This document shows positions 1-11,527 of a stretch of DNA of 64,000 nucleotides, piece by piece. This DNA comes from Archivesica marissinica (taxonomy: Eukaryota; Mollusca; Bivalvia; Venerida; Vesicomyidae), in the NCBI GenBank assembly GCA_014843695.1, contig CM026401.1:51911820-51975819 (forward strand). The letters run 5' to 3'. The notes under the pieces were generated by a model that did not search any database, had not been told where the DNA came from, and worked only from the letters and a program-made list of their open reading frames with translations. Numbering within the stretch: position 1 is the first letter of the stretch; each line of letters opens with the position of its first letter. A program made the translations under genes and the position numbers.

Positions 1-940
1 CGCAACGGAAATTGTATACATTCGTGCTTAGTGAATGTTGTCAAACATGGATGCGTTGCCATGTTAGCGCTTCACAACAAACACGTACCAGTGTATGCTT
101 TCTAACTGTCTCTCCAGGTTTATGATGGAGCGTTACTATGGATCAATGACTGTCAAACCAGGACGTGTAAATTATTCCTATCTGTCTAGCATCTTCCATC
201 TGCCCATTGCCAATAGCTTCTCGCATTGTGATAGCGAAATTATATATTATATTCAAAGGCAAATAGGAGGACCTTGTTTAGCATACATCATGTGATTAGT
301 AGACATGTGTATATATGACATGTGTGTAGCTATGTGTGAGAAAACGTGTATAGTGTAAAATGGTAGACATATGACCAAGTGAACAGAACACATTTATTAC
401 ATTATCACACATACGTTATTACATATTCTATGCATATGTATTAGCTTCGAGTATACAGTCAAACCTGTCTTAAGCAGCCAACCAAGGTAATCACAGAATG
501 TGGCTGCTTAGCGCATGTCAAATAAAACGCCATATTGGGAATCTTAAAACTGGCTGCTTAATACAGATTGGCTGCTTAATAGAGGTGGCCACTAACGCAG
601 CTTTGACTTTATATACACATGTAATATGATAAACAACAAAGTTGTCATAGAGGATGCTTTGTTGGGGGGGGGTTGGAGTCACCATATGGCGACTCACCGG
701 CTATTATTGTTGGAGGAAGACCTGGGGTGCTCCGCCGACCTCGAGTAGAATTTCTAGCACGTGCACCCGGGTATAACACGTATAAAAAGTCGAAACGTTT
801 AATAACAAGTGTTTCTACGGATAAATATATTTGTAGAAGGGGAGATAATGCATATAATATGGTCGTATTTTAAGACTGTGATAGTTATGTTTCTTGCGTT
901 GTTGATCACGTGATTACATGCATACGGTACCAAATGACTG
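1..940. other. Intergenic, no supported gene
   Basis: No convincing gene is seen. A pyrimidine-rich tract ending in CCAG at about 118 resembles a splice acceptor and is followed by a frame of about 23 codons, which is too little to call an exon. The only structured element is the GCAGCC-rich repeat listed separately. A G-run lies near 664-673. Confidence 0.5.
450..606. repeat. Possible pogo/Tigger-like MITE fragment
   Basis: The stretch opens with CAGTCAAACCTGTC, which resembles the ends of pogo/Tigger-type elements. It contains several copies of a GCAGCC/GGCTGCTTA motif in both orientations. A comparable run of TTAAGCAACCAGC-like motifs lies at 43795-43915. A clean second terminus and a target-site duplication were not found, so this is a weak call. 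Confidence 0.3.
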
Positions 941-1172
941 ATGGACCGTGGTCGAGTGGCTACTGTTGTTGACATGTATACCATTGTAACCTATTATCAC
1001 TGATGGTCACGGGTCTGAGCCCCGCTCAGTCCGTGTCTCTTTATATGAAAGAGTTGGCAGTTTCTTACGGAGGTTGGTGCACTAAGTACTGGTTATCCCC
1101 TGGAGCCTGTTAGGTAAACTGCCCGTCGCTCAAATGAACAACTGGTAGCGACGTTAAATAAACTTAAATACA
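941..1172 (+). mobile_element. SINE, family A (class-II tRNA-like head)
   Basis: The head resembles a serine/leucine-type tRNA (GTCGAGTGG box A region, GGTCACGGGT box B region). A body follows with GTTGGCAGTTTCTTACGGAG, and a 3' tail with CGTCGCTCAAATG and TAGCGACGTTAAATAAAC. Similar copies lie at 32825-33062, 39553-39741, 54427-54662 and 59601-59943. The tail is shared with family D. Confidence 0.75.
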
Positions 1173-1254
1173 AAAAAGCATAACTCGGTGGATGGAAAAT
1201 GATGAAACTACGTGGATATATGGAAGGTTTTCCAGGAGGAAGTGATTCGATCCT

Positions 1255-1517
1255 ATGTGTGTGTGTTTTACGTTTATTTATCGTCGCTACCGGTTGCCCG
1301 TATGAGCGACGCCGATTAGTCAATTTAGAAGATAGTGCAATGATACAGACAGAGACCCATTCCAGAGTCTCCTCTGGTTCTTTTACGTGCACGGTGTAAA
1401 GCACCGACACGAGTTAAAGTACCATCTGAAAGACTGTTAATTTTATTATGGTCAGACGGGGGATCGAACCTGCGATCCCAGTCAAGCTTGTTACCACTGG
1501 ACTACATATCCGTCTGT
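1255..1517 (-). mobile_element. SINE, family D (Thr-like tRNA head)
   Basis: On the minus strand a tRNA-like head (about 1517-1440) has the box B motif GGTTCGATCCC. It is followed by a body with AACCAGAGGAGACTCTGGAA and a tail with CGTCGCTCATACGGGCAACC and GCGACGATAAATAAACG. Related copies lie at 27665, 28262 (tail only), 44891 and 50648. In the best-preserved head (50648) the anticodon loop reads CTGGTAA, giving GGT (Thr). Confidence 0.75.
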
Positions 1518-1689
1518 GGTCCTATGATCAGAGCTGTCATCTAAATGCCCATTAAACTGTGACTGTAATAGCAAGCATTTCTTCTTGTGACAAACCGACT
1601 GTTCACTTATTTGTTAGAATGACATAGATTCAATTAAACGCTGAAAGAAACAACAACATATATATATATATATGTAACACGTTAATATT

Positions 1690-2135
1690 CCCAGAGAAGA
1701 TCGAAAATGTTTGCAATGTACTATGAATGTAATCGAAAATAAATTTCACTTCCTACTGGTCTGTCCAATATACTATGATTTACGTAGAACATTTTTATGC
1801 CATATTTTTGTCATTGGCCGACACTACACAAATTTGATAATCTAATGAGCTCTATAAACCCAAAATTAATTCATAATCTATCAAAATATTTGCATTTCGC
1901 TTCTAAAGAAAGAGAACGAACAATTAATGAGCTCATATGAAATATGAATAGTTCTTTGCTTTAAAGCTCATCATGTAGTATTATTTATAATAGAAAATAA
2001 GGGAAACAATAATATTATTTAAACTTCTCTGTAAATTGTCTTTGCACTTTACATATTTGTTAATTTTGTTGGCTATAGATGTGTTTTGTACCATTTAATG
2101 CCTAATAAAATATATGTTATGTTATGTTATATGTA
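1690..2135 (+). mobile_element. Decayed LINE 3' end
   Basis: A frame beginning near 1749 reads HFLLVCPIYYDLRRTFL. After a frame slip it continues as WPTLHKFDNLMSSINPK and ends ...ERERTINELI-stop near 1938. These are typical residues of the extreme C-terminus of animal non-LTR retrotransposon ORF2, which carries a C..C..H..C-like segment after the reverse transcriptase. The 3' end carries a short ATGTT-type repeat (2115-2130), as many LINE tails do. It is 5'-truncated and frameshifted, hence dead. Confidence 0.6.
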
Positions 2136-2774
2136 ACAGTCTAATATTGATTACGGTTAATTGCATCTCATTTAATTATCATATGTTTTATGTTAATGAC
2201 CACATGTATAATTATGTACTTGTATGTGAATAAAAGTGGCGTTGTCCTCGAGAAGGAAGGACCAAACAATAAATTAAATAAACGCTGTTCTTCCAATTCT
2301 CGAAAATAAACTAAACAATCAATATAATGTTTAGTGGATTTGACATGTGGTGGCCACAGCATTTCATATTTATACAATAAAAACACCTTATTTTAAAAAT
2401 GGGGTAAAACTAAAAACAAAAGATTAAATAATGGTATTTTTATTGTATTATTGGATATATATAATTCATCACATTCAATATGTACCCATATGTGTACATA
2501 TTTCAGTTACTACAGACATTCACATTTAATTAATGTTAAATGTGTACTTGCCCAATTTCAAACAAACCACAACATATCATATACTGCTTAATGCTGTATA
2601 CAAATGTTGTGTTTTTTAAATTATAATAATCATAGTGCATGTATGTGTATGTTCCATTAATGTCAAACCCCTTGCGGGGACGTATACATGTTTTCCTGGG
2701 CAAGCTTAGCCGACCTAAGTGGTTAACCAGTACTAAGCAATGTGTGTGAGGTGCCTTGTGCTCAATGACACTAC

Positions 2775-2852
2775 ACACGTGACGTGGCCGAGTATCGAAC
2801 CCGGGACTGATCGATTCCAAATCCGACGCTCTACCACTGGACCACGGATGAC
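2775..2852 (-). repeat. tRNA-like sequence (SINE head or tRNA pseudogene)
   Basis: The minus strand reads GTGGTCCAGTGGTAGAGCG, then a putative anticodon region around TTTGGAA, then CCCGGGTTCGATAC. These are tRNA-like A and B boxes. The cloverleaf is imperfect and no tail matching the other SINE families follows, so it is treated as a tRNA-derived repeat rather than a functional tRNA. Confidence 0.45.
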
Positions 2853-2865
2853 ACATATTAGTTTA

Positions 2866-3098
2866 TACAAATTTATTTTAGCTCGATTGCGAAACAAGTT
2901 CTTTCAACTTATATTAATCTCTCTCGAGACCTCATTCCTGATGGAATCCATCGCCATGAAGGAGAGAGAAGAGGCAATGTGGAATTTAAATGCCTTGCCT
3001 AAGGGCACAATCGTAACGGCTCCAGTGGGGCTGGAACTCCGGACCTTTCGCACCTGAAGCGAACGTGCATCCACTGCGCTATCACGACTTCCACAATT
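2866..3098 (-). mobile_element. SINE, family B
   Basis: On the minus strand it begins GGAAGTCGTGATAGCGCAGT, with box B-like GGAGTTCCAGCCCC. It continues through GGGCACAATCG-type body sequence to a tail with CGAGAGAGATTAATATAAG and TTGTTTCGCAATCGAGC. Copies lie at 42413-42623 and 52797-53025 (minus) and at 49101-49285 (plus). The tail resembles that of family C. Confidence 0.75.
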
Positions 3099-3217
3099 CC
3101 ACATATTAATATGCATATTACATTGGTAGATGTTATGATTCATTTACGTTGCATCAATTAAACATTGAATATAATAAAGACATATTGAGACATTGCCACT
3201 CAATAATGAGACACTTG

Positions 3218-3447
3218 GCTGTCCGATTAGTGCAAAGGTTAGCACGGACGCTTCTCACCAATGCAACTCGGGTTCGATCCTCGAACTGTGAAGCATGTGA
3301 GATGGTACGGTGGTCGCCAGATCGGACAGGTGGGCTTTCTCGGGCTGTCTCCAACACGGTTGATTACGCTTTCATGCGTGCCAACGAGAGTGATTAATAT
3401 GTTAAGTTGTTAAAGCTTGTTTCGCAGTCATTATTAATAAATAAAGA
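3218..3447 (+). mobile_element. SINE, family C
   Basis: The head is CTGTCCGATTAGTGCAAAGG with box B GGGTTCGATCC, followed by TACGGTGGTCGCCAGATCGG. The tail has GAGAGTGATTAATAT and TTGTTTCGCAGTC. This copy is diverged. Others are at 45400, 51430, 56452, 59739 and 43930. Confidence 0.75.
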
Positions 3448-3462
3448 TTATAGTAAAAGACA

Positions 3463-4556
3463 GATTTATGTATTTCACTGTTCCACATTTATGTAGTAAT
3501 TCAATGTTACATATTTATGTATGTCAATGTTACACAATATGTAATTTCAATGTTACATATTTATGTAATTTCAATGTTACATATTTATGTAATTTCAATG
3601 TTACATATTTATGTATTTCAATGTTACACATTATGTAATTTCAATGTTACATATTTATGTAATTTCAATGTTACACACATTACTGTATTTCAATGATACA
3701 TATTTATGTAATTTCAATGTTACACATTTATGTAATTTCAATGTTACATATTTATGTAAGTTCAATGTTACACATTTATGTAATTTCAATGTTACATATT
3801 TATGTAATTTCAATGTTACACACATTACTGTATTTCAATGTTACATATTTATGTAATTTCAATGTTACATATTTATGTAGTTCAATGTTACATATTTATG
3901 TAATTTCAATGTTATATATTTATGTAATTTCAATGTTACACATTTATGTAATTTCAATGTTACATATTTATGTAAGTTCAATGTTACACATTTATGTAAT
4001 TTCAATGTTACATATTTATGTAATTTCAATGTTACACACATTACTGTATTTCAATGTTACACATTTATGTATTTCAATGTTACACATTTATGTATTTCAA
4101 TGTTACATATTTATGTAATTTCAATGTTGCATATTTATGTAATTTCAATGTTACATATTTATGTAATTTCATTGTTACACATTTATGTATTTCAATCTCA
4201 CACATTTATATTTCAATGTTACATATTTATGTAATTTCAATGTTACACATTTATGTAATTTCAATGTTACATATTTATGTAATTTCAATGTTACATATTT
4301 ATGTAGTTCAATGTTACACATTTATGTAATTTCAATATTACACACATTACTGTATGTCAATGTTACATATTTATGTAATTTCAATGTTACATATTTATGT
4401 AGTTCAATGTTACACATTAATGATTTTCATTGTTACATATTTATGTAATTTCAAGGTTACATATTATGTAATTTCAATGTTACATATTTATGTATTTCAA
4501 TGTTTCATATTTATGTATTTCAAAGTTACACATTTATGTAATTTCAATGTTAAATA
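3463..4556. repeat. Minisatellite, 24-bp unit, about 45 copies
   Basis: Tandem units of the type TTTCAATGTTACATATTTATG plus TAA, with ACAC/ATAT variants and a recurrent longer variant containing CACACATTACTG. Because 24 is a multiple of three, the plus strand gives open frames of up to about 140 codons. These carry only repeat peptides (ISMLHIYV), so no gene is inferred. Confidence 0.95.
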
Positions 4557-4710
4557 TACAATAATGTTTGTGAATGAATGAATTTGCAATGGTATATAAT
4601 GGTATATCTCAACCCTGCTGGGTCTATAGAATAACATATTGCTCTGATTGAAAGTGCATAATTGTGTAATACTGTCCCGCGTATGTTACAACAGTTAATA
4701 TAATATTATT

Positions 4711-6388
4711 CCATGGGTAATTGATATAGTTGACTGTTTTGTAATCTTGGGTAATTGATCTACGTGTTTTGTAATCTTGTGTAATTGATCTACTTGTTTT
4801 GTAATCTTGTGTAATTGATCTTCTTGTTTTGTAATCTTGTGTAATTGATCTACTTGTTTTGTAATCTTGTGTAATTGATCTACTTGTTTTGTAATCTTGT
4901 GTAATTGATCTACTTGTTTTGTAATATTGTGTAATTGATCTACTTGTTTTGTAATCTTGTGTAATTGATCTACTTGTTTTGTAATCTTGTGTAATTGATC
5001 TACTTGTTTTGTAATCTTGTGTAATTGATCTACTTGACTGTTTTGTAATCTTGTGTAATTGATCTACTTGGTTTGTAATCTTGGGTAATTGATCTACTTG
5101 ACTGTTTTGTAATCTTGTGTAATTGATCTACTTGGTTTGTAATCTTGGGTAATTGATCTACTTGACTGTTTTGTAATCTTGTGTAATTGATCTACTTGAC
5201 TGTTTTGTAATCTTGTGTAATTGATCTACTTGACTGTTTTGTAATCTTGTGTAATTGATCTATTTGACTGTTTTGTAATCTTGTGTAATTGATCTACTTG
5301 TTCTGTAATCTTGTGTAATTGATCTACTTGTTTTGTAATCTTGTGTAATTGATCTACTTGACAGTTTTGTAATATTGGGTAATTGATCTACGTGTTTTGT
5401 AATCTTGTGTAATTGATCTACTTGACTGTTTTGTAATCTTGTGTAATTGATCTACTTGTTTTGTAATCTTGTGTAATTGATCTACTTGACTGTTTTGTAA
5501 TCTTGGGTAATTGATCTACTTGACTGTTTTGTAATCTTGTGTAATTGATCTACTTGTTTTGTAATCTTGTGTAATTGATCTACTTGTTTTGTAATCTTGG
5601 GTAATTGATCTACTTGTTTTGTAATCTTGGGTAATTGATCTACTTGTTTTGTAATCTTGGGTAATTGATCTACTTGACTGTTTTGTAATCTTGTGTAATT
5701 GATCTACTTGTTTTGTAATCTTGTGTAATTGATCAACTTGTTTTGTAATCTTGGGTAATTGATCTACGTGTTTTGTAAGTTTGGGTAATTGATCTACGTG
5801 TTTGTAATCTTGTGTAATTGATCTACTTGACTCTTTTGTAATCTTGTGTAATTGATCTACTTGTTTTGTAAGCTTGGGTAATTGATCTACTTTACTGTTT
5901 TGTAATATTGTTTAATTGACTCTTTTGTAATCTTGTGTAATTGATCTACTTGTTTTGTAATATTGGGTAATTGATCTACGTGTTTGTAATCTCGGGTAAT
6001 TGATCTACTTGACTGTTTTGTAATATTGTGTAATTGATCTACTTGTTTTGTAATCTTGGGTAATTGATCTACTTGACTGTTTTGTAATCTTGTGTAATTG
6101 ATCTACTTGTTTTGTAATCTTGGGTAATTGATCTACTTGTTTTGTAATCTTGGGTAATTGATCTACTTGTTTTGTAATCTTGTGTAATTGATCTACTTGT
6201 TTTGTAATCTTGGGTAATTGATCTACTTGTTTTGTAATCTTGGGCAATTGATGTACGTGTTTTGTAATATTGGATAATTGATCTACTTGTTTGATATTCT
6301 TGGGTAATTAATCTACTTGTTTTGTAATATTGGGTAATTGATCTACGTGTTTTGTAATATTGGGTAATTGATCTACTTGTTTTGTAAC
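4711..6388. repeat. Minisatellite, 30/34-bp unit, about 54 copies
   Basis: Units contain GTAATTGATCTACTTG and TTTTGTAATCTTGT. A subset carries an extra ACTG between the two halves, giving 34 bp. TGT/TGG (GTGTAA versus GGGTAA) is the main further variant. No gene is inferred. Confidence 0.95.
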
Positions 6389-6451
6389 GAATGCAGGAGT
6401 ATGAGTGTAAGTTGCTTAGAAATTGTGATATGAATATGACTCTTAAACAAT

Positions 6452-6603
6452 CTACAGTCTAAATCCGTTATGTCGAATTCGGCTCAAAGTCCCGTTTCAG
6501 ACGCTATCATTTTACATATAACTGGATCTGTTTATATCGAATTTTGTTATGTAAAACTTCGGTCTAATGTCGAAGTATTTTGCATAACAGATGTAGACTG
6601 TAG
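6452..6603. mobile_element. MITE with CTACAGTCTA ends
   Basis: The left end CTACAGTCTAAATCCGTTAT is inverted at the right end (...ATGTAGACTGTAG, ending at 6603). The interior is AT-rich with TTATGTCGAA-type subrepeats. A related copy lies at 49392-49587. There is no coding capacity; the 61-codon plus-strand frame here is internal to the element. Confidence 0.65.
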
Positions 6604-7365
6604 ATATATCCACACAAATGAATTTCTTTTAAATATTTTTTATATTATGCTGTAGAAAATTATATGTAATAACATGCAATATTCCCTGAGGTCGACATTA
6701 TTTTTTCTCGGGTTGACAATATCCACTGTCACACTCACAGAGATGTAATATTTATTTTGTTATACCGAACAATCAGCTATTCTGGCTTTATGTTACATTT
6801 TTCTGTTTTACCGACCAATCTTTTAACAAAACATTATTCGAGACTACATGAAAACAAGATGACGACATAACAACTAAAATCACATTGAAATTAAACGGTA
6901 CATTCCGAGTAGCGTGAACATTGTGTTCCGAATGAGGCTATTCAGCCATGAGACAATACCATGAGACAATGAAAAATGTCGCCCGCTCCGATATGGCAAA
7001 TATTGCATGGGGTAGTCACGTGGAGTATAACAACATGATTATAATATACGTATGATACATGCTATTACATATAATTTAGATGTAATATAAGTAAACCAGC
7101 AGAACATATCTCATATCAAAGGTAATAAATAGGACACTTATATAGATGAGTCTAGAACAAAATGTAACAAATAATACAGACATGGCTTCAATTTCCTACT
7201 GTACAATAAAACACAGAGTAATCCAATCTACTAGAACTAAACATAGCCAATACATAATATGTGATGCGTTTATTCAAGTGGGCGCATTGGTTGGATAATG
7301 TTATGTCCAGAACTAACGTTTATTAGTGACGTTAAGTTTGACATATATTGGAACGTTCACACTAT
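6604..7365. other. Intergenic, nothing recognised
   Basis: AT-rich sequence with no splice-framed coding stretch, tRNA-like box or tandem repeat that could be recognised. Confidence 0.5.
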
Positions 7366-9425
7366 TTTCACACTTTACTAACAAGTTGTGTTGCACAATC
7401 ACCACAGCGTTTGATTTAAACAACATCATTGCAATATTTGTTAAACATATTTACAAATACCAAATGTGGGTTGTGTTAACAAGTTGTGTTGCTCCCTTAC
7501 CATATAGTTTGATTTAAACAACATCATTGCAATATTTGTTCAACATATTTACAAATACCAAATGTTGGTTGTGTTAACAAGTTGTGTTGCTCCCTTACCA
7601 TATAGTTTGATTTAAACAACATCATTGCAATATTTGTTAAACATATTTAGAAATACCAAATGTGGGTTGTGTTAACAAGTTTGATTTACACAACATCATT
7701 GCAATATTTGTTAAACATATTTACAAATACCAAATGTGGATTGTGTTAACAAGTTTGATTTACACAACATCATTGCAATATTTGTTAAACATATTTACAA
7801 ATACCAAATGTGGGTTGTGTTAACAAGTTTGATTTACACAACATCATTGCAATATTTGTTCAACATATTTACAAATACCAAATGTGGGTTGTGCTAACAG
7901 GTTGTGTTGCACAATCACCATATAGTTTGATTTAAACAACATCACTGCAGTATTTGTTCAACATATTTACAAATACCAAATGTGGGTTGTGTTAACAAGT
8001 TGTGTTGCTCCCTTACCATATAGTTTGATTTAAACAACACCACTGCAATACTTGTTCAACATATTTACAAATACCTAATGTGGATTGTGTTAACAAGTTT
8101 GATTTACACAACATCATTGCAATATTTGTTAAACATATTTACAAATACCAAATGTTGGTTGTGTTAACAAGTTGTGTTGCTCCCTTACCATATAGTTTGA
8201 TTTAAACGACATCATTGCAATATTTGTTAAACATATTTACAAATACCAAATGTGGATTGTGTTAACAAGTTGTGTCGCTCCCTTACCATATAGTTTGATT
8301 TAAACAACACCACTGCAACATATTTACAAATACCAAATGTGGATTGTGCCATACATGAATGAATAAAACTATGAATGATTCAAAAAGATAATTCTCACTG
8401 CAAATATCCAAAGTTACACTATCAATAATACTAGCAATAATTTTTTTATCATATTTACAAATAACAAAAGTGGGGTTCGCCATGTGTTCAACATAAAATT
8501 ATTTACAAATAACAAAAGTGGGTGTCGCAATGTGCTGCAAACACAATCGAGTCGCGTGGCTTATTTGCCAAGTTACATCATATATGTAATGCTATTTCAA
8601 CATATTTACAAATAATAAAAGTGGGGTTCGCCATGTGCTGCAAACATTAGCGTGTCGCGTGGCCCTTTTGCCAAGTTAAATCAACATTCCAATGTTATTT
8701 TAACAGATTTACAAATAATAAATGTGGGTTTCGCCATGTGTCCAACATATTTACAAATAACATATGTGGGTTTCGCCATGTGTTCAATATATTTACAAAT
8801 AACAAAAGTAGGTTTCGCCATGTGCTGCAAAAAACAAGCTAGACGCTTGGCCCATTCACCAAAGCTAGATCATCATTACAATGCTATAATGTGCTGCAAA
8901 CACAATCGAGTCGCATGCCTCATTTTCCAAAGATACCTCATATATGTAATGCTATTTCAACATATTTACAAATAACAAAATTGGGGTTCGCCATGTGTCC
9001 AACATATTTACAAATAACAAAAGTAGGTTTCGCCATGTGTTCAACATATTTACAAATAACAAAAGTAGGTTTCGCCATGTGTCCAACATATTTACAAATC
9101 ATAAAAGTGGGTTTCGCCTTGTGCTGCAAAAACACCAAAAGTGGGGTTCGCCATGTGTTCAACATGTTTACAAATAACAAAAGTGGGGTACGCCATGTGA
9201 TGCAAACATGAGCGAGTTGCGTGGCTCATTCTGCAATGCTACATTGATCATTATTGCAATGCTATTTCAACATATTTGCAAATAACATAAGTGGGGTCGC
9301 CCATGTTCTGTGAACACTAACGAGTAGCATGCCTCATTCGACAACGTTGCAACATCATTGCACTATTTGTTCAACATATTTACAAATACCAAATGTGGGT
9401 TGTGTTAACAAGTTGTGTTGCACCA
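7366..9425. repeat. Block repeat, 98/74-bp units grading into a ~42-bp unit
   Basis: The first half is built of 98-bp units containing TTGATTTAAACAACATCATT, TTTACAAATACCAAATGTGG and GTGTTGCTCCCTTACCATA. A 74-bp version lacks a 24-bp segment. From about 8450 a shorter derivative predominates (TTTACAAATAACAAAAGTGG plus GTTTCGCCATGTG), alternating with CACAATCGAGTCGCGTGGC-type spacers. The same block resumes after the Tc1 element at 11007. No gene is supported. Confidence 0.9.
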
Positions 9426-9435
9426 TCACCATATA

Positions 9436-9463
9436 TACTGAGCCAAAAAAGAAAGTATCCACT
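9436..9463 (+). repeat. Left terminal inverted repeat of the Tc1 element
   Basis: This 28-bp end is the exact reverse complement of 10979-11006. It opens TACTGAGCC and closes GTATCCACT. Weaker similarity continues a few bases inward. Confidence 0.95.
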
Positions 9464-9734
9464 CTATGTCTCTATCAATATATAGAAAAGGAGTACACAT
9501 CCGAATTTCTAATTTTCATTGAAATAAAGAAGAAACCTTTTTTGATATCCTGTAAAATTTTGAAGCAGTTGCTATACGCATTTCATCGAAAAAACTTGAT
9601 CGATATTACATAGGGGTCGATTTCCGAAATAACAACCGTTTCGATAAATCTGCATTAGCTATCGGGAAAGTTAAAAATTCCATTTAATGGGATTTTTCTC
9701 CAGTGAAAGTGTGATGTTGGTTGCAGTGAAAGAG

Positions 9735-10736
9735 CTAATATCTCATATGTCCGCCGTATTGCCCAATGCACGTCAATATCCGCCGTCGCATGCTGTCGAC
9801 GTAACGTTGTATGTAATGTGCCGGTAGGTTGTTCCGTTCAGCCTGCAATGCTGCTGAAAGGTCATGTACCGTGTTGATTACATAATGTGTTCTAACACGA
9901 CGTCCTAACTCGTCCCAAATATGCTCGATGGGATTTAAGTCGGGACTAATTGCCGGCCAGTCTAAAACGTTCACGTTATTATTCGCCAAGAAGCGTCGAG
10001 TAAGTGCTGCTGTATGGGGCCGGGCATTGTCATGCATAAGTGTGACGTTATGTCCATTACGCTGAATAAACGGAAGCACTTCTGCTTGAACATTATTGAC
10101 GTAGGCCTGGGCATTAATGTTTCCGTGAATAACGATTAGACGAGTCTTTTGATCATTCATTATTCCGCCCCAGACTAAAACTGAACCTCCCCCAAAACGG
10201 TCTCTTTCAATGACGCACGCATCAGCGTAACGCTCTCCCCGACGGCGATAAACTCGTTCACGTCCGTCGGCATGGCTCAAATTAAATCGCGATTCATCCG
10301 AAAATAACACTGATCTCCATTCAGCACGTCGGAAACGCCGGTGACGTCGGCACCAATCACGTCTCGCAGCCCTATGACGCCTTGTTAAAATTTGGCCAAA
10401 GTAGGGTCTGTACGTACGAATCGGGTCATTATTTTGCCGAAGTCGGTTCCGAACTGTCTGTGCACTGATTCCGTGCCGTCGTGCTGTTGCTGATGCTGAC
10501 AGATGACTGTTACGTAAATGTTGAATCGTAATGTACCGATCATCCGCCGCAGTCGTTACACGTGGCCGACCTCCTCGGGGACGGTCACGAACATTTCCCA
10601 TGGTCTGATAACGTGTACGCAAGCGGTTAATTGTTGCCCTTGTGCAGCCGAACAGCCGGGATATATCGGCTACTGATGCGCCAGCATTCAACATCCCGAT
10701 CGCCTGATTTCGTTGGTCGTTATTTAGTCGTGGCAT
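9735..10736 (-). CDS. Tc1-like transposase (DD34E), 333 aa
   Basis: Cut-and-paste transposase acting in the nucleus on the inverted repeats of its own element. The N-terminus starts MPRLNNDQRNQAIGML and carries a paired helix-turn-helix region (SVADISRLFGCTRATINRL, then SASATARRHGISAQTVRNRL), joined by a GRPR-type linker (RPRGGRPR). The catalytic DDE domain shows FSDESRF (first Asp), MHDNARPHTA (second Asp) and SPDLNPIEHIWDELG (Glu). There are 34 residues between the second Asp and the Glu, the Tc1 spacing. The ATG at 10736 gives the usual family length; the frame stays open further upstream but only from a GTG inside the element. There are no internal stops or frameshifts. Activity is inferred, not shown. 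Confidence 0.95.
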   Translation of the reverse strand: MPRLNNDQRNQAIGMLNAGASVADISRLFGCTRATINRLRTRYQTMGNVRDRPRGGRPRVTTAADDRYITIQHLRNSHLSASATARRHGISAQTVRNRLRQNNDPIRTYRPYFGQILTRRHRAARRDWCRRHRRFRRAEWRSVLFSDESRFNLSHADGRERVYRRRGERYADACVIERDRFGGGSVLVWGGIMNDQKTRLIVIHGNINAQAYVNNVQAEVLPFIQRNGHNVTLMHDNARPHTAALTRRFLANNNVNVLDWPAISPDLNPIEHIWDELGRRVRTHYVINTVHDLSAALQAERNNLPAHYIQRYVDSMRRRILTCIGQYGGHMRY

Positions 10737-10978
10737 TATGCTTCGATTGAATCTGATGTGATCTTTTTGTATTGTTTGTAACTGCTGGTCAATCAGTGCA
10801 GTCAGATACCAACATCGGATATCGATCATCGCTGCACGAGGCGCACGTGCAAAACAAGATAATCGATCCTTGCGGTTTAGCACTTGGCTAAATGTTGATA
10901 AGGTTAACAGGTACTCCTAATAAATGCATGGTTATTTTGGCGATTTGTTCATATTTATGAAATAATTCAAAACATAAA

Positions 10979-11006
10979 AGTGGATACTTTCTTTTTTGGC
11001 TCAGTA
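10979..11006 (-). repeat. Right terminal inverted repeat of the Tc1 element
   Basis: Exact inverted copy of 9436-9463. It is followed by the TA at 11007-11008 and then by block-repeat sequence (GTTTGATTTAAAC) matching the sequence interrupted on the left. Confidence 0.95.
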
Positions 11007-11475
11007 TAGTTTGATTTAAACAACATCATTGCAATATTTGTTCAACATATTTACAAATACCAAATGTGGGTTGTGCTAACAAGTTGTGTTGCTCCATAAC
11101 CATATAGTTTGATTTAAACAACATCATTGCAATATTTGTTCAACATATTTACACATACCACATGTGGGTTGTGTTAACAAGTTGTGTTGCTCCCTTACCA
11201 TATAGTTTGATTTAAACAACACCACTGCAATACTTGTTCAACATATTTACAAATACCAAATGTGGGTTGTGCCATACATGAATGAATAAAACTATGAATG
11301 ATTCAAAAAGATAATTCTCACTGCAAATATCCAAAGTTACACTATCAATAATACTAGCAATAATTTTTTCATCATATTTACAAATAACAAAAGTGGGGTT
11401 CGCCATGTGTTCAATATATTTACAAATAACAAAAGTGGGTTTCGCCATGTGTCCAAAATATTTACAAATAACAGT
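11007..11475. repeat. Continuation of the 98-bp block repeat
   Basis: The same units as 7366-9425 resume after the transposon. A segment at about 11266-11412 (CATACATGAATGAATAAAAC onward) repeats 8337-8483 nearly base for base, so part of the block was duplicated as a unit. The 3' end of the sacsin-like gene runs into it. Confidence 0.88.
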
Positions 11476-11527
11476 TGTTCTTAGATTGAAAATTGTAGGG
11501 AAAACTTTCACTCGCTCCACTTCCAGT

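Larger units (their letters stand above)
9436..11006. mobile_element. Tc1/mariner-type transposon, apparently complete
   Basis: Perfect 28-bp terminal inverted repeats begin TACTGAGCC at 9436 and end GGCTCAGTA at 11006. They flank a single intact transposase on the minus strand. TA dinucleotides flank both ends. The uninterrupted target can be read in neighbouring copies of the block repeat (CACCATATAGTTTGATT), which shows that insertion duplicated a TA, the rule for Tc1/mariner elements. Perfect ends and an undamaged gene suggest a recent insertion. Confidence 0.93.

Noticed and set aside
5..295. Short exon after the acceptor-like tract at 118
   Set aside because: Only about 23 open codons follow in the most plausible frame and there is no partner exon in the window.
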